From positions 31,582,411-31,646,410 of the forward strand of contig OX457026.1 in NCBI GenBank assembly GCA_949752745.1: a DNA stretch of 64,000 bases, written 5' to 3'. Source of the stretch: Protula sp. h YS-2021. Taxonomy: Eukaryota; Annelida; Polychaeta; Sabellida; Serpulidae. Shown in pieces: positions 24,458 to 35,147 of the stretch; position 1 is the stretch's first letter; every line of letters starts with the position of its first letter. A model generated the notes under the pieces. That model saw only the letters and a list, made by a program, of their open reading frames with translations. It did not search any database and was not told the origin of the DNA. A program made the translations under genes and the position numbers.

Positions 24458-24878
24458 GTTGGAAATACCAAGAAGACTTTAATACATGCATACGTGTGCC
24501 TTCGGTTATTGCAATGACAGTGCTCAGAAAATTGATTTTTTTTTCAAACTTTAACAGTTACATTTATTGGAATTTATACAAACTAATGCTTGCTTCGGGT
24601 CAAAATTGGGGTCAAAAATTAAATTTTGCATCTAGCAGGTAATAGAGTATCTTTTTACAAGCAACACCGAACTCTTATTGAAATTCTTGGTCGCCGGAAT
24701 TTTAAAACAATTTACACTCAAAACATAAACAAACATCTCAGCTGAGCTCAACAACATAACTCCAACTAAAAAATAGAAGAACCCTTCTTTATAAATTGTG
24801 CTTTTTTCTTCGGAAAACCAACACTAACACGAACATCAGTGCACCCGAAGATGTCAAACAATTTATTAGCCGCCATTG

Positions 24879-25673
24879 CAGGGCTGGTATGATTTAAATC
24901 AAGTGATTTAAATCACGATTTAAATCATGATTTAAATCAACGTAAAAAAATCAGGTTTTTTGATTTTTTAAATTTTTTTAAACAATAGTCTGTGTTAAAG
25001 GCCTTCATGTGCTGTTACGGCACCGAGCATTTGTTTGCAACCCCTTCTGTTTGAAGAAAGTATTCATAAGGTACGCGAGCAGCACTCTGTGAGAAGGTCA
25101 ATACCGGTGGTGTCTGAGAAGATGCCCTACAGTATTAGATGATTATAAGCATTACCACTATACAAACATTAACTCGGGCGTAGACATTTAGGCGGCCAGC
25201 TTTCATTTGGAAAATCCCGGTAGCATCTCAAACTGTACTTACTCCGGTGTTGGAAAATCGTGTCTACCCCATGTGCTTGCAAACAAAGTATTATGTGTTA
25301 CGCATCATGCAAGGTCTCTTTAAATCCCCCAGATCGACTGCATCTTTACTTATTCATTGAGAACCTGAGACAACAACAACATTGGAAGCTTTGTTTTGTT
25401 ACCGGTCCTTAAATAAGCTTTGAACAATTAAAGTTATCACAGTTTTCACCTATTTTGTGAACTGTAAATGTGTTTAGAAATATCTTACAAGAGAGTGTAA
25501 TGAGTCTTCAATAAACTGGTAAAAAGGTGGTGCTTTTTTTATATTTTGTCGTTTTTTTTTTTTTGTGGGTGGGAGGGTTGATTTAAATAAAAAAAAATTA
25601 AAAAAATCCGATTTAAATCAAAAAATAAAAAATCATGATTTTTTTTAAAAAATCGGATTTTTTTCCAGCCCTG
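24879..25673. mobile_element. hAT-type non-autonomous element (CAGGGCTGG ends)
   Basis: Ends CAGGGCTGG and CCAGCCCTG are flanked by an exact 8-bp duplication CGCCATTG (24871-24878 and 25674-25681). The ends carry repeated GATTTAAATC palindromes. 8-bp duplications and CAGGG ends are typical of hAT transposons. The 795-bp body has no transposase frame. Confidence 0.85.
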
Positions 25674-25681
25674 CGCCATTG

Positions 25682-26250
25682 CCGTTTTGTTTTTGTGAAC
25701 AAAAACAAATATTTCCGCCGACACCACCCCCACAGCACCGAATCTCCAAAAAGTTTCATTTTGACAATTTTGTACAATTTTACAATTATAAAGACTTCTA
25801 CCTTATATAAATATATAAACATATAAATATATCCGCGTCGGGCTCCGAGTTTTTTAATGTCCCATTTTTTTTTTTTTAATTTTCACTTTTTTATGGAATC
25901 TTTCTGTAAAGCACCACTTCTGATGGATGAATGAGAAAACCGTTTTGTTGGTCAGTATGACCAACAAAATACAGTAGAACGGTGTCTCAGAACTTTATAA
26001 AACTTGATTCTGGTTTTTTCTGAACATCAGAAAGCTATCCGATTATTTTCATTGGTGTGAAATTTTGGAAATATGGGCAAGATGAGTTTTTGTTGTTTTC
26101 AAAACTGTCCGATTTATTTTCAGTGTTGTGTATCACAACATCGGAAAACTTATTTGCTTGGAATAAGCAGGCCATGTTTTCCCTAACATCTAGGTGATTA
26201 TGTACATGGAACAGCTGCCATGCACTACATTGTGTATACATATATGAAAA
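25682..26250. other. AT-rich stretch, no gene recognised
   Basis: No coding or repeat structure was recognised between the hAT-type element and the next Helitron-like element, apart from a small inverted motif around TTTTGTTGGTCAGTATGACC near 25942-25970. Confidence 0.4.
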
Positions 26251-26845
26251 CTAGAAAAAAATCTTTTAACAAGAATGCCCGGGGACATTGTGACCAGCCG
26301 ATATCCAGTGAATCAAGTATCAATAGACTTCTATGGTTGTCAAAAGGTAGCAGTCATATTTTACAACCGATTATTCAAAATGTAATATTCCTACAAAATT
26401 TTAAAGGAATCCGGTAAAAAATGTCGTCGAATAAGCATTTTGAAAATTGGCTACCAAACTTTTTTAAATGCCCCTCCCCTCTCGTTTCACGCGCATCGCC
26501 AAAAAGGTAACTTTTCAAGAGACGACCGCTCAGTGAACATTTCTGCAAAATTTGAAGGTTATTAGATCAAAATCGTGGGAGACAAAGCATTCTGAAAACT
26601 AGCAAGCAACAAATTATGAATATGTCCCAACAAAAACACTGAAAAACTGGCTACCAAAAAACATGTTATGTCCGCGATAAATTTTGCACTGGTTAACAAA
26701 AACCTGGTTAACACAAGTAAGTATTCGTGAAACACAAGCAGGCCCCAACCGCCCCCCAAATTCATAGGGGTATAAAGCGATGACGGACAGAGGGACGGAC
26801 GGACACCCCAAACCTATAGGCCCCAATCCGAAGGGTTGGGGCCTA
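26251..26845 (-). mobile_element. Helitron-like non-autonomous element
   Basis: On the minus strand it starts near 26845 with a hairpin (AGGCCCCAACCCTTCGG pairing back to TTGGGGCCT), followed by a GTCCGTCCGTCC microsatellite near 26780-26805. Two diverged core units share TGGCTACCAAA near 26448 and 26652 (about 200 bp apart). It ends with CCCCGGGCATTC, a small TCTT-AAGA hairpin, a T run, and CTAG at 26251-26254 followed by T. Boundaries at the 5' end are uncertain by a few bases. Confidence 0.5.
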
Positions 26846-27179
26846 AAAATGCTGCCTACCATATCACCCCCTCCCATTCATCAAGCCCCAAAACCCACTC
26901 GCTCACTCAGGAATACATCCCGTCAACTCCCACCCCCTCCCGGCCCTGATGGGTGCTACCGAAACCCTTTCCCAAAATTTCGAACATAACGAATTTTCGT
27001 TATTTGTTATGGTTACTGTTATTATCGGACCCGATGCATCTGATAAACATAAGCAGCCACCAACTGTGTACAGCTACCAGTAACCTTGGACCGTCCGTCA
27101 TTTGGGTTTTTATTCATCGTAACTTTGAAATTTTAATTGCGAATGTGTTATCGCTTTGCATGTTGAAGGTATGAAATTG

Positions 27180-27565
27180 TAATCTTTTTACAATTTTCTC
27201 GTGCTGATTTTGGCGGAAATACTGGCAAATTTTCGTGAAAGAGAACGCTATGATTCCTGATATGTGTTCCTGCTGAGCGATGCGGGACAAAAGTAACCAG
27301 CCTGCGATATGTCTAATCACATTTTGGGTGTTTTGAATAAAATGTGCAACAAATTTGCATCTCGACTGCAAGCGAACCGGGTAAATAATGAAAGAAATGA
27401 TGAGAGAAATATCACAGTTTATACTTGGATAAAAGTTTATACTTGGATCATAAAAGAGATTAAAACTATTTGTTAAAACTTAATATGTTTTAAAATAGTA
27501 TGCGGTTTGTTAAAAAAACACGATTGCTCTTCGATGTAGAAAATTTTAGGCGAAATTTAGGCGAA
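27180..27565 (-). repeat. Inverted copy of the 33.6-33.98 kb repeat
   Basis: This is the reverse complement of about 33598-33985, including the motif ACCGGGTAAATAATGAAAG and the sequence next to GCGATGCGGGACAAAAGTAAC. It is a diverged copy of the miniature-element block described at 33.1-36.1 kb. Confidence 0.7.
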
Positions 27566-27639
27566 ATTTCTGGGGATACCTGGGGATAATAACCTGCCTT
27601 GCACAACTTCACTACATATACTTTCTTCCTGTAAGATTT

Positions 27640-27730
27640 GGTTTGCTTCCGATGAATAGTACCAGAGATATCGCGCGAACAGACATACGGACAAGTTCAT
27701 AACTATATCCCTCCGTTACACGGGGGACAA
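27640..27730 (-). mobile_element. Helitron-like 5'-end fragment
   Basis: On the minus strand: TCCCCCGTGTAACGGAGGGATATAG, then a short GTCCGTATGTCTG tract. The end matches the family seen at 56730 and 63804. It abuts the LINE reading frame that starts at 27733, so it appears inserted into that LINE. No 3' end was found. Confidence 0.5.
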
Positions 27731-27732
27731 CA

Positions 27733-28859
27733 AAATTTCTCTTGGTATTAATTGACAGTGAACTTACGTGGCGGGATCATGTATCATTTATCAGTCAAAA
27801 GTTAGCTAAATGTTATTCAATAATTTACAAGGCCAGTCACATTTTAAACTTAAGCGCTCTTCGTTCTTTATATTGCAGGGTTGCGACTTCTTAAAATTTT
27901 CTGGTCGCCCGGCACAAAAGTTAGTCGCCCGGCGCAATATTTGCAAAATTTGTCTAGCCCGCCTCACATGAAAAAAAAACTAACAACAAAATAGTGTTTA
28001 AAATAATCAACAGTATTTACCTGAAAATACTCATTAAAAACGTCAGTCGCCACTCGGGCGACCTACTCGAAAAAGTTGGTCGCCCGAGCCAAAAATTGGT
28101 CGCCACGGGCAATCGGGCGACCGCGAAATCTCAATCCTGTATTATACTTTTTTCTTGCCTTATATCACATACTGATGCGAAATTTGGGGAGTTGCAAGTA
28201 AATATATAACGAATTCAATTGTTAAATTGCAAAAGAAAGTAGTCAGAATAGTTTGTAAAGAAAGTAGTCAGAATAGTCTGTAAAGTTAGTAAATATGCTC
28301 ATACAAATGAACTGATCTACAGGTTACGAATGATCAAATTTTATGATTTGGTAGACCAAAAAATATTAATTATAATGTACAAAGCCTACAGAGAGTCACT
28401 CTGCCTTGTGCAAGTAGGTTTTCATGGCAAAAGTTTCAAATATGGTACTCGTGGGAAAAATCAGTTCAAAACTCAATATGCAAACAATAAAATCTATATG
28501 TATAAGCATATATGGCGAAAAAATGTTCAAAGGAATTTCTAATCACATCAGAAATGCTTCTAATTTAAATTTTTTAAAATGATATGCAAACAATTCGGGT
28601 TTAATAAATATCTGACTTTATAATTTTTGGTTCATTCTAAAATAGGGTGTCCTAAACCACTTTTTTCCTTATATGTTTCGGCTGTTTGTAAACATTCACT
28701 ACTCTAATGGTAAAATTTAGATACTCTGTTGTTGTGACTTAATGTAAGTTACGTAGGTTGATAAGGTCTACAAATTTTTTAAAACTTTTTCGATTCACCT
28801 TTTCTTCATGCTGTTATTATCTGAATCAATCAATCAATCAATCAATCTATCAATCTATC

Positions 28860-28893
<34 letters not shown>

Positions 28894-28895
28894 AA
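27733..28895 (+). pseudogene. CR1/Jockey-type LINE, 3' part of reverse transcriptase and tail
   Basis: Translation from 27733 gives KFLLVLIDSELTWRDHV and SIIYKASHILNLSALRSLYC. After a 264-bp insertion the match resumes with LPYITYCEIWGVASKYI, LQKKVVRIVC, YAHTNELIYRLRMIKFYDLV and ILIIMYKAYRES. This order is the well-known region after the catalytic core of CR1/Jockey-like reverse transcriptases. The frame is broken by the insertion, by a short duplication near 28230-28285, and by later indels. Everything upstream of the thumb region is absent. A TCAA/TCTA tract at 28826-28897 probably is its microsatellite 3' tail. Confidence 0.8.
27876..28139. mobile_element. hAT-like miniature element with GTCGCCCG motifs, inserted in the LINE
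   Basis: Ends CAGGGTTG and CAATCCTG are inverted, and the interior is packed with inverted GTCGCCCG/CGGGCGAC motifs near both ends. The LINE protein resumes immediately after it, which fixes the insertion. An exact 8-bp target duplication is not clear. Confidence 0.65.
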
Positions 28896-28897
28896 TC
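28826..28897 (+). repeat. (TCAA)n(TCTA)n microsatellite
   Basis: About six TCAA units pass into about ten TCTA units. It directly follows the LINE remnant and probably is its tail. Confidence 0.9.
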
Positions 28898-28899
28898 AC

Positions 28900-29340
28900 T
28901 TCTATATTTTTTACCCTGTTCCCTCGCAGTCGAAATTTAAAATTCTTGCGCATTTTATTCGAAACATCCGAAGTGTGATTTGGCTTATACTCTTTCCAGT
29001 TTTGTAATCCAAATCACACTTTGACTTTTGCCGAAAAGTTTTTGCGTTTCGACTGAATTCAGTTGGGATAAGGCTTAAAGAAATGATAGAAAAGAACTGG
29101 CAAAAATTAAGAAAATTTCATTTTGCCAGAAACATACTCACACATAGGCTATTGAAAGGACTGAATGTAAGACAGTTTTTAAAAGATCATATGGCTTTAT
29201 AAATTTGAATGTGTGCGTGTTGAAAGAAAGTAGACATTTGAGGTTTTTCCCTTATCATTTCTTAATGATTTATCTCAAAAAATTGCAGTCGAAACACCAC
29301 CTCCACCGGAAAAACCCGAAAGTGCGAATTGGCTTATCGG
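28900..29340. repeat. Two CCAAATCACACTT miniature elements, end to end
   Basis: A fragment ending AAGTGTGATTTGGC at about 28973-28986 lies 23 bases from the start of a second copy, CCAAATCACACTTTG near 29009. The second copy ends GAAAGTGCGAATTGG near 29332. The inner sequence carries the family hallmarks CCCTCGCAGTCGAAAT and TTGCGCATTTTATTCG. About 325 bp per full copy. The block 29065-29925 recurs directly at 34290-35147. Confidence 0.7.
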
Positions 29341-29344
29341 CTCC

Positions 29345-32172
29345 TAGATAATAAATCTCCTATTATCGCTCATAATTACTTGGTTCGCATCTAACATCTT
29401 GGTTAAAAAACAGTAATTTATACTATCTGTATTATATATATATAATAGAAAAAAACACCTTGGCCAGTATTTGGTCCTTGAAATGCCATTTCATTTGTAA
29501 TCGATTAAAGGCTTTCCGATGTTACATGTAAGCATCTACAACTTACCCGCCTTCACAAATTTAGAAATGCCCATGTGACTACTCTCTTTGAATGTGTAAA
29601 CAAAGTATACAATAGCTGCGTATTGGTATGTCAGGGCGGCTTTCCATGACTAGCTGCAAAATGCTTTTGAAACAGGAGGAGGCAAAAAATCTGAATTGGC
29701 AACAGTTTCGAATCGGGTTATAAATCATCTGATCCACAGGTGATTTGACTCAAGCTGGGTCAGCCGGAGTGACAGTCAACCCCCTGCTTGCCATCCATGC
29801 CGGTTTCAAAGAAGGGATTACAAGAGCAATGATTAATCAAACGAGCTAACCATCATCCCTAAATGCTTGATAAAATATTGATTGAAAAAAGAATAAATTC
29901 CGTCAAATATTATAATAAAGAAGACATTAGCACTTTGCCTGTAATACAGTATTTTACACTGAATATTACGTATTTGCTTACGTTAAAATATTGAGAGCAT
30001 GATGTATATTTTTACTTGAGAGCACACAAAATATCAGATCGTTAAAAAGTATTTCAGCAAAATTAAAAATCTAGGTTGTCAGATAAGTTTTTGAGGTCAT
30101 AAGTTCGCAACACTCTTGACAAACTAATTAATCTTTTTGATCAGCATAGGGAAAAAAACTTATTTGTCATTATATGTCGCCCTGTCAACTTGTGAACTAA
30201 TATTATGACAAAACATTGGCGAACTGGTGACAAAAACAACAATTTTTATTGTTATTAATCACGATGTTATACCGCACATAATTTGTTGCTTTTTCTTAGC
30301 ACAGGCGTAACATTGTATTTTTTAAAGTCTAAAAATATAAGCTGACAGGCGTTGCGAATCATGACCTAAGTTTCACGACTAGCATAAGGTAGAGTCAATT
30401 AGTGTTTGCAACATGACCCCCTATTTAAAATGACGCCTCCAGTACCAAAATTATCGCCACACGTAATGTATTATTTTTTTTTGCATTGAAAATTTTCATT
30501 TCACTCGAAGTTTTTGAGGTAACTCTTTTGTATCGGTATTTTTGCCATAATGAGGCAACTCGCAAACAACACTTGACAAGTTTGTAACTAGAAATTTGTC
30601 ACCTTGATAAATTATTATACCAACCATGACTTCAGCAAACTAATCTGATTCACATACATTATGGTGTTTAAAACTGGTGCAGATATAGAACAAACTGGAA
30701 AATTTGGTAAATAGTTTGACACAAGTTGACATTTTGAGAATTGAAACATTATGAGCTAAAAACAAAAGAAGAAATTTTCACAGTTCTGAAGCCCTTCATT
30801 CCTGAATATTAACTTTCATAAGAAAAATATCTTTCAGATATAGAAGCTATCACTATGTGTGCTAATGCTTTAGTTATTGGTATCGTTATACAAAAAAGGA
30901 TACATACCGAACATGATGCCCAATTAGGAACTGTTTTTTATTTTTGTTTACCTCATCACTGACAGCTGTGTTGTCGCTTGACATGTTGCAAATATAAAAT
31001 TCTAGGCGAGGCAAAGAGAAATTACAGGCCGATTATTTTTCGGAAAAAATTCCTTGCTGCACCTTTTCATCCGCAACTTTCTATCATCCAAAAATTGTTC
31101 TTTCAGTGCAGTAAAATTGCACATAAACTTGCTGAGTTACGTAATTTTCAAGGATATGCTTGTCCAGTGTCAAACGAAGCTTATTTTTTCCATCTGATGC
31201 CACATTCACGAAGCATGACCTGTTCAGGTGATTCAAGACTATGAAATGACGTTATTTCGGGCACTTCGGTGATGACGTTTGCGCGTGTGCTTTCTCCCAC
31301 CGGAACCGGTGAGTCTTCTGCCATGACACTGGGTATATTGTCATTCGCGGTACTTATCAACTCATTATTTTGATTCGCTACCACGTCAGTACCTTATAAA
31401 ATTGTGCTACATTTATCAAAAACTTATCTGACAACCTAGAGTTTTAATTTTGCTGAAATATTTTTTAACGCTCTGATATTTTGTGTGCTACCAAGTAAAA
31501 ATGTACAACATGCCCTCAGTATATTATCATAAGCAAACACGTAGTATTCAGTGCTGTATTACAGGCAAAGTGCTAATGTCTTTTTTAATATAATATTTGA
31601 CGAATTTTATTCTTATTTTTTTTTCAATCAACATTTTATCATTGATTTGGGGATTACGGTTAGCTCGTTTCATTAATCAGTGTTCTTGTAATCCCAAGTT
31701 CCCTTCGTTGGAACCGGCATAGATGGCAAGAAGGGGGGAGGGTGACTGTCACTCCGGCTGACCCAGCTTGAGTCAAATCACCTGTGGATCAGATGATTTA
31801 TAACCCGATTCGAAACTGTTGCCAATTCAGATTTTTTGCCTCCTCCTGTTTCAAAAGCATTTTGCAGCTAGTCATGGAAAGCCGCCCTGACATACCAATA
31901 CGCAGCTATTGTATACTTTGTTTACACATTCAAAGAGAGTAGTCACATGGGCATTTCTAAATTTGTGAAGGCGGGTAAGTTATAGATGCTTACACGTAAC
32001 ATCGGAAAGCCTTTAATCGATTACATAGAAATGGCATTTCAAGGACCAAATACTGGCCAAGGTGTTTTTTCTATTATATATATAATACAGATAGCATAAA
32101 TTACTCTTTTTTAACCAAGATGTTAGATGCGAACCAAGTAATTATGGGCCATAATAGGAGATTTATTATCTA
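29345..32172. mobile_element. Long fold-back element with ~750-bp inverted arms
   Basis: Arms 29345-30093 and 31417-32172 are inverted copies beginning TAGATAATAAATCTCC, separated by about 1.3 kb. The left arm recurs directly at 34574-35147, and the segment just inside it (30105-30965) recurs at 36910-37678. That suggests a second, disrupted copy at 34.6-37.7 kb. Very long inverted repeats are typical of Mutator-like elements, and the second copy region holds a broken PHD-like finger of the kind carried by such transposons. I found no convincing target duplication, so the class is an inference. Confidence 0.7.
31181..31384 (-). CDS. Small open frame inside the long fold-back (unknown)
   Basis: A 67-codon frame with a mixed, protein-like composition (acidic, Ser/Thr/Val-rich) sits in the unique centre of the fold-back element at 29.3-32.2 kb, in a locally GC-richer patch near 31240-31320. 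I recognise no domain. It may be a transposon exon remnant or chance. Confidence 0.2.
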   Translation of the reverse strand: MVANQNNELISTANDNIPSVMAEDSPVPVGESTRANVITEVPEITSFHSLESPEQVMLRECGIRWKK

Positions 32173-33115
32173 TAAGCCGACACTGGAGATGTTTCTCTAG
32201 CTCCGAGTAGCTCTGACTTGTATAGCATCGTATATCTCTCTGTCAGTGCCTGGAAACTTTTTAGCGCACCGCTTCTTGGATCTAGTGTTTCTCATTCACT
32301 GTCTCTGGCCACGTTCTCTTGGACCGTTTCGAAAAATCAAGAGGCTCTCGGAAAATCGAGAGGTGTTCTTTTGGATAATTTCTCGTTATCTAGAGACAGT
32401 TTTTGTCTCGGAAAATTTCTCTGGAGGTCAGATACAAGATGGCTGAAATGTAAACAAAGTAGAAATTTAGCCCAAATTGCACTATGTATAGTTAAATACA
32501 AGACGATCCAAAGGTTCAACCTCAATAACTATAGGTTGAGGCCGATGGTACTGCTGAAGTGGTAGGAACTTTATTAGGTAAAACAGATCATATTTCAACC
32601 AATGCCCCAACAAACGATTGTCGAAGAATATATTTCTGGGCATATAAATTGCATAGTTATCTGAAATAAGCACAAAATACCTACATTTGTGTTTTCTATT
32701 TCTCGATTTTTTGAGACGTGTTCTTTTGGACGGTGTCTCTGAAGCTTCTCTGGTTTGAGAGGCCCAAAAGAATGTACCCTCTGAAAAACGATACATGACA
32801 CCATAATAACGAAAAAACGTGGCGTAGATACATTCCAAATGAAATAGATATTAGAAATCAGATACGGTTACATCCAAAGTCGATTTCAAACAGTGACTTA
32901 GTTATGTCATTATTGTTAATAAAAAAGGTTAAAACACATGAGGACTACATAGTTGCCGCCATGTTGTGACGTCACACAGAACTGTATATGATCGTATCCC
33001 GGAAGTTTAACTAGGATAGAAAACAATGGCGTCGAGACATTCTGTCTTTTTCGACATGCTATATTTGTTTTTCGAGACTCTCTAGAAAGCCGTATCTGAA
33101 TGAGAAACACGCTAT
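32173..33115. other. AT-rich stretch with dispersed TCTCGGAAAAT-like motifs
   Basis: Several short open frames occur with no recognisable product. Motifs around CTCGGAAAAT and TTCTTTTGGA repeat loosely between about 32320 and 32720, in both orientations, suggesting decayed repeat sequence. Confidence 0.4.
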
Positions 33116-33116
33116 G

Positions 33117-33473
33117 TCAAATCACACTTCGGATTTTTTGAATAAAATGCGCAAGAATTTTGAATTTCGACTGCGAGGGAACCGGGTAAAAAATAAAGAA
33201 GTGATAGAAAAATATGGCACAAATATCGCAAAAACAGCTTATGCGCGGAACATGAAAGAAATTGAAACTTGGAACTATTTGTTAAAACCTTTAATCAATT
33301 TTTAAAATAGCATACGGGCTTTTAAAAACCGGATTGCTCTTTGTTGCAAGAGAATTTTGACATTTAGACGAAATCTCTGTATCATTTTATCATTTTTTAC
33401 TTGGTTATTTTTATTCCAAACGCAGAATTTTGCGCCTTTCTATTGGTAAGGCTCAAAGTGTGATTTGGCCTAT
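33117..33473. mobile_element. CCAAATCACACTT miniature inverted-repeat element
   Basis: It begins CAAATCACACTTCGG and ends CTCAAAGTGTGATTTGG. The left end continues into TTTTTTGAATAAAATGCGC and CGACTGCGAGGGAACCGGG, the family hallmark. About 355 bp, non-coding. Confidence 0.7.
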
Positions 33474-34288
33474 TGAATATTATCCAACAAGCCAAATTAC
33501 ACTTGGGGCGTTGTGAATCAAATGCGTAGAGATTCTGCATTTGATTATTAACCAATCGGGTAAAAATGGAAGGAAGGGTAGAGAAATTTCGTCTGAATGT
33601 CCAAATTTTCTACGTCGAAGAGCAATCGTGTTTTTTAACAAACCGCATACTATTTTAGAACATATTAAGCTTTAGCAAATATTTTTAAGTTTTAATCTCT
33701 TTTATGATCCAAGTATAAACTGTTTTGATATATTTCTCCCATCATTTCTTTCATTATTTACCCGGTTCCCTTGCAGTCGAGATGCAAATTTGTTGCACAT
33801 TTTATTCGAAACCCCAAAATGTGATAGACGTATCGCAGGCTAGTTACTTTTGTCCGCATTGCTTAGCCGGCACACATACCAGAAATCATAGCGTTCTCTT
33901 TCACGAAAATTTGCCGGAATTTCCGCCAAAATCAGCACGTCAAAATTGTAAAAAGAGGACAATGTACGGCAGTTTACCTTCAATTTATTTAAAATAGTTT
34001 TGAGCGTAATTTTTGGATCTCACTTCATTTATACTTATGAAAAACAGTTAAATTTTTACCAGCAATTTTCGTTCAAAATATATAAGGTAATCAACAAAAG
34101 CCTGAAATATCAGTTTAATTTGCATCTTTAAAATTTTGCAAAAGCATTTGCTTTTTCAATTGAATTTTAAGGATTAAATTGAGGAAGTTATCCGAAATGT
34201 GAAGATTTGAAGTAGTTAAACAATGTTGTGTTGCATTAACAAATCAAGAGTGAAACTGCATAGAAGGGAACCAGACCCAAAACAAGGA
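33327..34288 (+). repeat. Direct duplication, copy 1
   Basis: This ~960-bp block recurs with few differences at 35143-36105, offset 1816 bp. It contains a 90-codon open frame (33725-33997) that is open in both copies, but the frame spans the end of a miniature element and matches no family I know, so I do not call it a gene. Confidence 0.8.
33493..33830. mobile_element. CCAAATCACACTT miniature element, second type
   Basis: It begins CCAAATTACACTTGGGG and ends CCCCAAAATGTGAT, with terminal repeats that align for roughly 90 bases, including GAATCAAATGCG against its inverted TTTTATTCGAAA. It lies 20 bases from the preceding copy in head-to-tail contact and is repeated at 35311-35648. Confidence 0.65.
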
Positions 34289-34289
34289 T

Positions 34290-35147
34290 AAGGTTTTAAG
34301 AAATGATAGAAAAGAACTGGCAAAAATTAAGAAAATTTCATTTTGCCAGAAACATACTCACACATAGGCTATTGAAAGGACTGAATAATATGTAAGACAG
34401 TTTTTAAAAGATCATATGAAGGCTTTATAAATTTGAATGTGTGCATGTTGAAAGAAAGTAGAGATTTGATGTTTTTCCCTTATCATTTCTTTATGATTTA
34501 TCTCAAAAATTTTGCATTCGAAACACCACCTTCACCGGAAAAACCCGAAAGTGCGAATTGGCTTATCGGCACCTAGATAATAAATCTCCTATTATCGCTC
34601 ATAATTACTTGGTTCGCGTCTAACATCTTGGTTAAAAAACAGTAATTTATACTATCTGTATTATTAATATAATAAAAAAAAAACACCTAGGCCAGTATTT
34701 GGTCCTTGAAATGCCATTTCATTTGTAATCGATTAAAGGCTTTCCGATGTTACGTGTAAGCATCTACAACTTACCCGCCTTCACAAATTTAGAAATGCCC
34801 ATGTGACTCCTCTCTTTGAATGTGTAAACAAAGTATACAATAGCTGCGTATTGGTATGTCAGGGCGGCTTTCCATGACTAGCTGCAAAATGCTTTTGAAA
34901 CAGGAGGAGGCAAAAAATCTGAATTGGCAACAGTTTCGAATCGGGTTATAAATCATCTGATCCACAGGTGATTTGACTCAAGCTGGGTCAGCCGGAGTGA
35001 CAGTCAACCCCCTGATTGCCATCCATGCCGGTTTCAAAGAAGGGATTACAAGAGCAATGATTAATCAAACGAGCTAACCATCATCCCTAAGTGCTTGATA
35101 AAATATTGATTGAAAAAAGAATAAATTCCGTCAAATATTATAATAAA
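34290..35147 (+). repeat. Direct copy of 29065-29925
   Basis: Includes a full miniature element ending GAAAGTGCGAATTGG and a truncated left arm of the long fold-back (34574-35147). At 35147 it switches abruptly from the arm sequence to the duplicated block that also starts at 33327. The site TATTCAGTC near 34380 is the paralogous empty site of fold-back element FB-2. Confidence 0.8.

Noticed and set aside
33725..33997. 90-codon frame conserved with 35547-35819
   Set aside because: Conservation reflects a nearly identical DNA duplication of non-coding repeat sequence; the frame crosses a miniature-element end and has no known domain.
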